This document shows positions 56,939 through 64,000 of a DNA stretch of 64,000 nucleotides, one piece after another (the first letter of the stretch is position 1; each line of letters starts with the position of its first letter). Both the position numbers and the translations under genes were made by a program. Source of the DNA: Candidatus Nanoarchaeia archaeon (GTDB lineage: Archaea; Nanobdellota; Nanobdellia; Woesearchaeales; JANQNE01); NCBI GenBank assembly GCA_028279725.1, contig JANQNE010000002.1:1-64000 (forward strand), read 5' to 3'. The notes below the pieces were generated by a model. The model was not told the DNA's origin. It saw only the letters and a program-made list of their open reading frames with translations, and searched no databases.

Positions 56939-58342
56939 ATGGCGGAAATCAAGATATGCGGGATAACAAACCAAAAAGATGGCAAAGAAGCTGTTGAATT
57001 GGGAGCGGATTATATCGGATTTGTTTTCTATGATAAAAGTCCAAGGAATATAACTCCAAGGATGGCTAAGAAGATAGGCAGAAGCCTTATAGGTGTTAAG
57101 AAAGTTGGCCTGTTTGTCAATGAAGATCCTAAAAAGGTGAATAATATAGCTGATCTTGTAGGCCTTGATGTTATACAGTTCCATGGGGATGAAAGCCCTG
57201 AATACTGCAGACAGTTTAATGGAAGGGAAGTATGGAAGGCGATAAGAGTTAAGGATGAAGGAAGCATCTCAGAGATAGCCAGATTTAAGACAGTGGATGC
57301 TGTTGTGTTGGATAAGTATGTTGATGGAAAGATGGGAGGAACTGGAGAGAGCTTTGACTGGGATCTTGCTGAAAAAGCTAAGGGCCTTGATAAGCAGATA
57401 GTTCTTGCAGGGGGATTAAATCCTGCTAATGTTGCTGATGCTATACTTAAAGTTAATCCTCTTGTAGTTGATGTAAGTTCAGGTGTTGAAGAGGCGAAAG
57501 GAAAGAAATCATATGAGAAGATGAAGAAGTTTATCGATACTGCGAGAACTCCTTCTGTGTTATTGAAGATTGTCGGAAGCAAGAGAAATGAGGTGGACCT
57601 TCTGTATAATACCGGAAAAGCTGAGGCATATTCTAAGAATGCTATGCCAAGAGATAAGAGAATGAAAAGCTTTTATGATGCAGTTTCTAAGAGGCATAAT
57701 AGGTATGTGCCGAATCTTATCGCTGAGTTCAAGCAGGCATCTCCTTCAAAGGGAGATATAAGATCAGGGGCAACTCCTGAACAGATCGCTAAGATATATT
57801 CTAAGTATGGTGCTAGCGCTATATCTGTTCTTACTGACCAGCCTTTTTTCAAAGGAGATATCGAGTACATACCAAGGATAAAAAAGGTTACAAATCTTCC
57901 TGTGCTTAGGAAGGATTTTATAATAGATGAAGCCCAGATATATGAAGCAAGATGCCATGGAGCAGATGCGATACTTCTGATAGCAGCGATACTTGAGACT
58001 ACACAGATGAAGGATTATATGGCTTTGGCAGAAAGTCTTGGTATGGACTGTTTGGTTGAATCACATAATAAGTATGAGTTAGATAAATCGATGGAAGCTG
58101 GGGCAAAGATATTGGGAATAAATAACAGGAATCTTCATAATTCTAAGGTTGATCTTAAAACGACAGCTGATCTTCTGTATTATATACCTGAGGACAGGGT
58201 TGTTGTTACAGAAAGCGGAATACATACTTATGAAGATGTTAGTAGGATGGCTCCTTTGAGAGTTAAGTCTATGTTAGTGGGAGAATCTTTGATGAAAGAG
58301 AGGAATATTCCTGCGAAGATGAAAGAGTTGCTGGGGAAATGA
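56939..58342 (+). CDS. trpF-trpC: Phosphoribosylanthranilate isomerase-indole-3-glycerol phosphate synthase fusion
   Basis: TrpF: KICGITNQKDGKEAVELGADYIGFVF; TrpC: LIAEFKQASPSKGDI, VLTDQPFFKGDIEYI, ILGINNRNLHNSKVDL. Confidence 0.93.
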   Translation: MAEIKICGITNQKDGKEAVELGADYIGFVFYDKSPRNITPRMAKKIGRSLIGVKKVGLFVNEDPKKVNNIADLVGLDVIQFHGDESPEYCRQFNGREVWKAIRVKDEGSISEIARFKTVDAVVLDKYVDGKMGGTGESFDWDLAEKAKGLDKQIVLAGGLNPANVADAILKVNPLVVDVSSGVEEAKGKKSYEKMKKFIDTARTPSVLLKIVGSKRNEVDLLYNTGKAEAYSKNAMPRDKRMKSFYDAVSKRHNRYVPNLIAEFKQASPSKGDIRSGATPEQIAKIYSKYGASAISVLTDQPFFKGDIEYIPRIKKVTNLPVLRKDFIIDEAQIYEARCHGADAILLIAAILETTQMKDYMALAESLGMDCLVESHNKYELDKSMEAGAKILGINNRNLHNSKVDLKTTADLLYYIPEDRVVVTESGIHTYEDVSRMAPLRVKSMLVGESLMKERNIPAKMKELLGK

Positions 58343-59130
58343 AAACAGCTATAGTTGTTTCTGTGAAAGACAAAGCTGGGATGAATATCAAAGAAAGGCT
58401 GCTTGAGCTTTTTGATTTTAGTGAGAAGAATGGAGTTTATTCTTTTGGAGATCTAAGTTTGTATACTGTTGAGAAAGATACTATTGTCTGTGAGCATATT
58501 GATAAAGAGATAGATGCAGATGTTTTTATCTTTGCGACAAGACATCAAGGAAATGGCGGGCTGAGCTTGAGTGTGCACACTCCTGGAAACTGGGCTAGAG
58601 CTGAGTATGGAGGAGAAGATAGAAAGCTTTGTGTTTGTTGGGCTAATCTTAACAGGAAGATATATCTTGATCTTTTGGAGAAAGCCGGGGATATTGATGT
58701 TACGTTAGAATGTACTCATCATGGTCCGCTTATTGATAAGCCTACAGTTTATGTTGAGATAGGAAGCAGCGAGAATGAATGGGAGAATAAAGAGGCTGCT
58801 GAAATAATTGCAAAGACTATAGTTGATGTTATGGTCGATGATATTCCAAATAATGGAGTTGTTTTTGGGATAGGCGGGCCTCATTATTGTAATAATTTTA
58901 ATAAACTTTTGAGGAGGACAGAGTTTGCTGTCGGCCATGTTTGCCCAAAACATATGCTTGAGAAACTGGATAAAGAGATGATTAAAGAGGCTATAGCTAA
59001 GACTAAGGAAGGGGTTGAATTTGTTTTGCTTGATTGGAAAGGTTTAGGTGGAGAAAAACAGAGGATCATGGGGATTCTTGATGAGCTGGGTGTTGCTTAT
59101 AAGAGAACAGATCAGCTGGATAAAGCATAG
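58339..59130 (+). CDS. dtdA: D-aminoacyl-tRNA deacylase (DtdA/GEK1)
   Basis: ATRHQGNGGLSLSVHTPGNW, ECTHHGPLIDKPTVYVEIGSSENEW, GIGGPHYCNNF. Confidence 0.93.
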   Translation: MKTAIVVSVKDKAGMNIKERLLELFDFSEKNGVYSFGDLSLYTVEKDTIVCEHIDKEIDADVFIFATRHQGNGGLSLSVHTPGNWARAEYGGEDRKLCVCWANLNRKIYLDLLEKAGDIDVTLECTHHGPLIDKPTVYVEIGSSENEWENKEAAEIIAKTIVDVMVDDIPNNGVVFGIGGPHYCNNFNKLLRRTEFAVGHVCPKHMLEKLDKEMIKEAIAKTKEGVEFVLLDWKGLGGEKQRIMGILDELGVAYKRTDQLDKA

Positions 59131-59209
59131 CACGCTTCGTTATTTTTTTGATATGTTTCAGATTCCAGTGTTTTTTGATGTTTATCTGAGAACTACGCTT
59201 GGTGCTATG
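59126..59209. repeat. Repeat element copy 2 with terminal inverted repeats
   Basis: CATAGCAC...GTGCTATG; shares CACGCTTCGTT, TTTTTTGATRTGTYTCAGATT, CGCTTGGTG with 51813-51902. Confidence 0.8.
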
Positions 59210-59266
59210 GGATAAAGGGTAAAGTTTTTAAACAGAGTAAGTATTGGTTGTTCTAGAGGTGATAAT

Positions 59267-59467
59267 ATGTGCCTATGCGACAAATGTTCTAAACTTGTAG
59301 CATTCTTTGTGCTAGCATTAGGAGTTTTGTTCTTACTGCAAGATCTTAATGTATGGAACTTTTGGGGAATCAGCTGGTATTCAGCTATATTGATCTTAGC
59401 TGGACTGACAGGATTCTGTTCAAGCTGCTGCCCAGAATGCCAGGTTGCCACAAAGAAAAAGAAATAA
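59267..59467 (+). CDS. Small two-TM protein (LiaI/LiaF-like TM region)
   Basis: LVAFFVLALGVLFLLQDLNVWNFWGISWYSAILILAGLTGF. Confidence 0.65.
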   Translation: MCLCDKCSKLVAFFVLALGVLFLLQDLNVWNFWGISWYSAILILAGLTGFCSSCCPECQVATKKKK

Positions 59468-59492
59468 AAAATAAGATTTTATTTTTTTTATT

Positions 59493-59708
59493 TTATTCTT
59501 CTGAAAGACCGCCTAAGTCTTCAGATTCAATACCTTCTATATCTGCTTTAAGCTTGTCAAGGTCTTCCTGAGTCAGTGAAGAAGTCTTTTTTTCTTCAGC
59601 AGGCATCTCAACTTCTATCTTTTCAGATTCTTTTTTTACTTCTGCCTGTTGAGCACATCCTACAATAAGAAGGCTTGCTATTATCGCTATCAAGATCAGT
59701 TTTTTCAT
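59493..59708 (-). CDS. Small lipoprotein-like protein
   Basis: MKKLILIAIIASLLIVGCAQQAEV lipobox, then acidic tail. Confidence 0.75.
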   Translation of the reverse strand: MKKLILIAIIASLLIVGCAQQAEVKKESEKIEVEMPAEEKKTSSLTQEDLDKLKADIEGIESEDLGGLSEE

Positions 59709-59709
59709 C

Positions 59710-60480
59710 TTATTCACCTCTTAGCATCATCTTGTATGCCTGGTCTAGATTTCTATGTGCGCTGAGCAGATTTGTCCTTGCTGTCCGCAGGTAGTTGTTT
59801 CCTTCTGCAAACTTTATCAGAGGAGTACCTGGGGTTACAACTTCTTCGTATGATGATTCTGCTTTATCTACATTGCTCTGTGCTTCCTCTATGTCTTCTT
59901 TAGCTGCGTCAAGCTTTGCTATTATGTTTTCATCATCTGTCTCTTCCCTAAGCTTTGATTCATAGTCTTCTATTGTGCCTATCTTTTCATTTGCTATGTG
60001 TACCCACATCTTTCCTGTGTTTCTTGCGACATCTGCGATAAGCTCAAAGTATTTTCCGACCATCTTAAGGAAGACCAATCCGAGCTCTAGCTGATTTTCG
60101 ATCCCATCTACGTCAGACCTTAGCCCGTCAACCTTTTCTAGATTCTTTTCTACATCTTCTTTGATAAGGTCTTTTATGTCTGCAGGAATCTCTGAGTTTT
60201 CTTCTGCTTCTAGATCTTTCCAGTTCAGCCATGCTTCAGCTTCATCTAAAGCAGAGTTAAGAACATCTTTTCCTGTTTCAATTATATTTTGCTTGTTCTC
60301 TTCTGTCTTCTCTGCTGCATATTCAATCTTTGCATCCCTGTGTATCTGCTTCTTATCTTTGCTTACCTGTTTAAGGTCTCTCCATTCCTGTTTTGCTTCA
60401 GATGCAGTCAGTGCGCTCACTGCTATTGTCTGCAATACTAAAACAACAAGAAGGAAGAATACTGTAAATAATTTTTTCAT
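59710..60480 (-). CDS. Secreted coiled-coil protein
   Basis: Signal peptide MKKLFTVFFLLVVLVLQTIAVSALTASEA; helical remainder. Confidence 0.75.
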   Translation of the reverse strand: MKKLFTVFFLLVVLVLQTIAVSALTASEAKQEWRDLKQVSKDKKQIHRDAKIEYAAEKTEENKQNIIETGKDVLNSALDEAEAWLNWKDLEAEENSEIPADIKDLIKEDVEKNLEKVDGLRSDVDGIENQLELGLVFLKMVGKYFELIADVARNTGKMWVHIANEKIGTIEDYESKLREETDDENIIAKLDAAKEDIEEAQSNVDKAESSYEEVVTPGTPLIKFAEGNNYLRTARTNLLSAHRNLDQAYKMMLRGE

Positions 60481-60491
60481 TTTATCCCCTC

Positions 60492-62171
60492 CTAAAATTG
60501 GCTTCTCTTAGTATATTTTGTGTGTAAGAATTTTTCTGCTTTTTCGCTTAAAGGATGATCAAGGTATTCTTTGTATATCTTTCTGACTATCGGGTTTTCG
60601 TGTGATTTCTTGAATTCCATGTTGGATTCTTCTTTGTAGATAGCTTTGATCCTTTTCTTTAGGATATCTTTTGATATGTGAGGAGGCTGCCCGCCACCGC
60701 CAATACAGCCGCCAGGGCATGCCATCATCTCGATGAAATGATATTTGTCTTTATTTTCTAATAATTTTCTGTTGTTTGCTCCTCCGTGGGCAACTGCGAA
60801 CTTTATTGTCTTTCCTTTTACTTTTACTGTTCCTTCTTTTATTCCGTCCATGCCCCTTATCTCGTTGAATTCAACTTTTTCTAAAGTTTTTTGGTTTCCG
60901 AACTCATAAGCAGTCCTTAGTGCTGCTTCCATCACTCCTCCAGTTGCTCCGAATATAGCTCCTGCACCTGTTGCGATGCCTAAAGCTGGGTCGAAATTTT
61001 CGTCTTTTATATTTTTGAAATCTATCTTATTGAATCTTATTAATTTAGCAGCTTCTCTTGTTGTCAGAACATAATCAACTCCAGTCTCAAGTTCTGGCCT
61101 TGTTGATTCGAATTTTTTTGCTGTGCAAGGCATTATGCTTACAACGATGATATCTTTTGGATCGATGTTTGCTTTTTTTGCGTAATAGGATTTTGTGAGC
61201 ATACCAAGCATCTCGTGCGGGCTTTTACATGTTGACATGTTGTTGTTTTTGATAAGATCAGGATAGAAGTGCTCCATCATAAGGATCCAGCCTGGACAGC
61301 ATGTTGTTATCATAGGGAATGGACCGCCATTCTCGAATCTTTTTATGAATTCAGAAGCTTCTTCCATTATTGTCATGTCTGCCCCTAAGTTTACATCGAA
61401 AACTTTGTCGAATCCGCACTTTCTTAATGCAGCCACCATCTTTCCTGTGACTAATGTTCCAGGTTCTAGGCCGAACTCTTCTCCTAGTGCAGCTCTTATC
61501 GAAGGAGCTGTCTGTACTATAACGTGTTTTTTCTTATTTTTTAATACTTCCATGACTTCATGGAGATGTTCTCTTTCATGTATAGCACCAACTGGGCAGT
61601 GTAAGATACATTGTCCGCATTTGATGCATGCGACGTCTGCAAGATTATGTTCACAGTAAGGAGCGACGTGCTCGTTGTAGCCTCTTGATGCAAAGTCGAT
61701 TGCGTATACTGCCTGGATCTCTGCGCATGTTCTTATGCAACGTCCGCAGTTTATGCATTTATTGTCATTTCTTACTACTGATGATCCCAGATCTTCTTTG
61801 TATTTTCTTATAGGCTCGAATCTTATCCCTGTCAATCCTATCTCTTCTAACATTCCGCATAAGTCATGTGCGTCTTTGTCTATCGAACATGTTGTTATAT
61901 GGCCTGCCATTATTAGCTCTATGTTCATCTTTCTTGCTTTCAGGACTTTTTCTGAGTTTGTGATAATTTTAGAATTTTCTTTTGGTTTTTCTGTGCAGGA
62001 AGTTACAAGCTTTCCGTCAACTTCTACCAAACAGACTCTGCATCTTCCTCCTGGCTTAAGGCCTTCCTGATAGCAAAGAGTTGGGATGTTGATGTTGTTT
62101 TCTCTGCAGATCTCTAATAGTGATTTGCCAGGATCAACTTCAATATTTTTGTTGTTTAGTGATATTTTCAT
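60492..62171 (-). CDS. hydA: [FeFe]-hydrogenase catalytic subunit (HydA, NAD-linked trimeric type)
   Basis: [2Fe-2S] N-term; CINCGRCIRTC and CIKCGQCILHCP; H-cluster L1 TTCCPGW, L2 MPCTAKKFE, L3 MACPGGCIGGGGQP. Confidence 0.95.
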   Translation of the reverse strand: MKISLNNKNIEVDPGKSLLEICRENNINIPTLCYQEGLKPGGRCRVCLVEVDGKLVTSCTEKPKENSKIITNSEKVLKARKMNIELIMAGHITTCSIDKDAHDLCGMLEEIGLTGIRFEPIRKYKEDLGSSVVRNDNKCINCGRCIRTCAEIQAVYAIDFASRGYNEHVAPYCEHNLADVACIKCGQCILHCPVGAIHEREHLHEVMEVLKNKKKHVIVQTAPSIRAALGEEFGLEPGTLVTGKMVAALRKCGFDKVFDVNLGADMTIMEEASEFIKRFENGGPFPMITTCCPGWILMMEHFYPDLIKNNNMSTCKSPHEMLGMLTKSYYAKKANIDPKDIIVVSIMPCTAKKFESTRPELETGVDYVLTTREAAKLIRFNKIDFKNIKDENFDPALGIATGAGAIFGATGGVMEAALRTAYEFGNQKTLEKVEFNEIRGMDGIKEGTVKVKGKTIKFAVAHGGANNRKLLENKDKYHFIEMMACPGGCIGGGGQPPHISKDILKKRIKAIYKEESNMEFKKSHENPIVRKIYKEYLDHPLSEKAEKFLHTKYTKRSQF

Positions 62172-63280
62172 CTTAGTTCTTTTTCAAAATCTTTTCTGAA
62201 ATGTTTTAGGCTTGTTAAAATATGATTAGTGCAGCTCTGGCCTAGGCCGCAAAGTGATGTCTGGCCGATGTGTTCTCCTAATTCTTGCAGGAGGTTTAGG
62301 TCTTGTGCTGTGGCTTTTCCTTGTCTTATTTTTTTTATTAGCAGGAGAATCCTTACAGAACCTTCTCTGCAAGGTGTACATTTTCCGCATGATTCATAAG
62401 CGAAGAATTTTGAGATTACATATGCTAAGTCAACGATAGATCTTGTGTTGTCTACTACGATCATAGTGCATGATCCGCTTACACAGTCTTCACCACAGAT
62501 GTTGTCGTGTGTTAGTTCTATGTCTTTGTAAGGCATGCATCCTCCGAAGCATCCGAAGTATACTGATTTTACAGGATTTTTTGGTTTTGCAAGCTTCATA
62601 GCTTCTGAAAGTTTTATTCCTGCAGGAAGTTCGTAGACTCCTGGTTTTGTAACATCTCCAGAGATGCAGAATAATCTTAGTAATGAGTTCCAGTTATCTA
62701 AGAGTATTGCATGGGCTGCTGCTGTCAATGTTTCTACGTTGTTTATTACTGTTGGTTTTCCATAAAGCCCTTCTACTGGAGGGTATGGTGGCTTGAGGTA
62801 AGGCTGGCCTCTAAAGCCTTCAATAGATTTTATGATTGCTGTTTCTTCTCCGCAGACATATGCTCCTGCTCCTAAGATTATTTCTATGTTGACTTTTGTC
62901 TTTGCTTTTCTGATAACTTTTGTTATTGTTTTTTCCAGTTTTGATTTTAGGTTTTCATATTCTCCTCTTAGGTAGATATAAGCTTGTTTTGCTCCAATTG
63001 TTTCAGATGCTATTAGGATTCCTTCGATAAGTGTTTCCGGGTTTTTCTGCATAATAAATTTGTCTTTGAAAGTTCCTGGCTCTCCTTCATCAGCGTTGCA
63101 GATGACATATTTTTCTTTTGACTTTTGTTTTAGTGCGAATTCCCATTTTTTCCCTGTTGGAAATGAAGCTCCTCCTCTTCCTGTCAGACCTTTTTTGTTT
63201 AGCAAGCTAATAGTTTTCTTTGGTCCAAGGTTTCTTGCTTTTTTCAGAGCTTTTAGTTCTGTTTTTTCTAGGATCTGCAT
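62168..63280 (-). CDS. hydB: NuoF/HydB-like NADH-binding flavoprotein subunit (minimal)
   Basis: GLTGRGGASFPTGKKWEFAL, CNADEGEPGTFKDKFIMQ, GAGAYVCGEETAII, CGKCTPCREGSVR...CGLGQSC. Confidence 0.93.
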   Translation of the reverse strand: MQILEKTELKALKKARNLGPKKTISLLNKKGLTGRGGASFPTGKKWEFALKQKSKEKYVICNADEGEPGTFKDKFIMQKNPETLIEGILIASETIGAKQAYIYLRGEYENLKSKLEKTITKVIRKAKTKVNIEIILGAGAYVCGEETAIIKSIEGFRGQPYLKPPYPPVEGLYGKPTVINNVETLTAAAHAILLDNWNSLLRLFCISGDVTKPGVYELPAGIKLSEAMKLAKPKNPVKSVYFGCFGGCMPYKDIELTHDNICGEDCVSGSCTMIVVDNTRSIVDLAYVISKFFAYESCGKCTPCREGSVRILLLIKKIRQGKATAQDLNLLQELGEHIGQTSLCGLGQSCTNHILTSLKHFRKDFEKELR

Positions 63281-63675
63281 TTTTTTAGGATTGTTTTTAC
63301 TTTTTCTTTTGTTAAGTTTGTAATCGCTTTTCCGTTTAGAAGCATTGCAGGAGCTTTATCACAGCATCCGATGCATGATGTCTTGTATAAAGAGATCTTC
63401 TTGTCTTTTGTAGTCTGGCCGAACTCTATATTTAGCTCTTTTTCTAAGAAGTTTTCTAGATCTAGCTCTCCGTTTAGATAGCATGAAGGTGATCCGCATA
63501 TTTCTATGATGTTTTTGCCTTGTTTTTCTGTGTGAAGCATAGTGTAGAAGGTTGCGACAGCGTAGAGTCTTGAGACTGGGACTTTAGTCTTTTTGCTGAT
63601 CTTTTTTAGAATATCTTCTGATAAATAGCCGTGCTTTTTGTGCTCTTTTCTAAGAATAGGAAGTATCAAGTCCAT
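63268..63675 (-). CDS. hydC: NuoE/HydC-like [2Fe-2S] subunit
   Basis: VSRLYAVATFYTMLHTEKQGKNIIEICGSPSCYLNG ... CIGCCDKAPAMLLNGK. Confidence 0.92.
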   Translation of the reverse strand: MDLILPILRKEHKKHGYLSEDILKKISKKTKVPVSRLYAVATFYTMLHTEKQGKNIIEICGSPSCYLNGELDLENFLEKELNIEFGQTTKDKKISLYKTSCIGCCDKAPAMLLNGKAITNLTKEKVKTILKKCRS

Positions 63676-63725
63676 TTTAACCCCTTTTAGAAAATAAAGA
63701 GTTGGGGGATTTATTAATGTTTGGA

Positions 63726-64000
63726 TTATTCTTTTACAAGCTCAACTATATAATATGAGGTTCCGCCTTTATCTACCTCTACCTTAGATCTTGAATAATG
63801 TTTTATGCCTGTCCTTTCTGTTAGTATCTGTGCGTCACATTCCATGCTTCCCATTGTGAACTTATCTTTTTTTGGATCAAGTTCTCTTTCTTCCTGCTCT
63901 GCTTTTAATCTGTCTGCAGCATATTTGAATGACAGAGCGTATATACATTGAGTCCTTATTGAATGAACAACTCCAAGTTTATCATTTCCATCTGCGTCTT
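63726..64000 (-). CDS. Hypothetical protein (5' truncated by window)
   Basis: Frame open to window end: DADGNDKLGVVHSIRTQCIYALSFKYAADRLKAEQEERELDPKKDKFTMGSMECDAQILTERTGIKHYSRSKVEVDKGGTSYYIVELVKE*. Confidence 0.65.
   Translation of the reverse strand, partial: DADGNDKLGVVHSIRTQCIYALSFKYAADRLKAEQEERELDPKKDKFTMGSMECDAQILTERTGIKHYSRSKVEVDKGGTSYYIVELVKE

Noticed and set aside
50774-63675. Idea that ferredoxin, ATPase and hydrogenase form one energy operon
   Set aside because: Separated by plus-strand trpFC and dtdA and by promoter regions; only a functional link is plausible

Overview
AT-rich archaeal chromosome segment. Gene content (RNase P Rpp21, Elp3, DtdA, CarS/Asd lipid genes, BRE/TATA promoters, many secreted Ig-like/coiled-coil proteins, minimal electron-transfer proteins) suggests a DPANN/Woesearchaeota-like genome; this is inferred from protein content, not tested. 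Main blocks: (1) a surface-protein cluster at 1-18.7 kb, containing a ribbon-helix-helix microprotein with a palindromic operator and a 1.4 kb insertion-like module flanked by a diverged ~190 bp direct repeat; (2) an HTH + nucleotidyltransferase pair resembling AbiE/MNT toxin-antitoxin modules; (3) an archaeal phospholipid operon; (4) a giant-exoprotein operon (2150 aa Ig/LTD/FN3 protein and partners); (5) gap-pgk, an NSUN-type RNA methylase and elp3; (6) a tight operon of AbrB-like regulator, helical-repeat membrane proteins, P-type ATPase and ferredoxin; (7) a trpF-trpC fusion and dtdA; (8) a three-subunit NAD-linked [FeFe]-hydrogenase (HydCBA-like). Candidates for undescribed biology include a two-copy ~85-90 bp element with covarying terminal inverted repeats that sits across gene 3' ends, structured 5' leaders, a probable ATT start codon, and several microgenes (<60 aa) absent from the ORF track. 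No tRNA, rRNA or CRISPR array was recognised by eye. All family names are from reading motifs; no searches were run.
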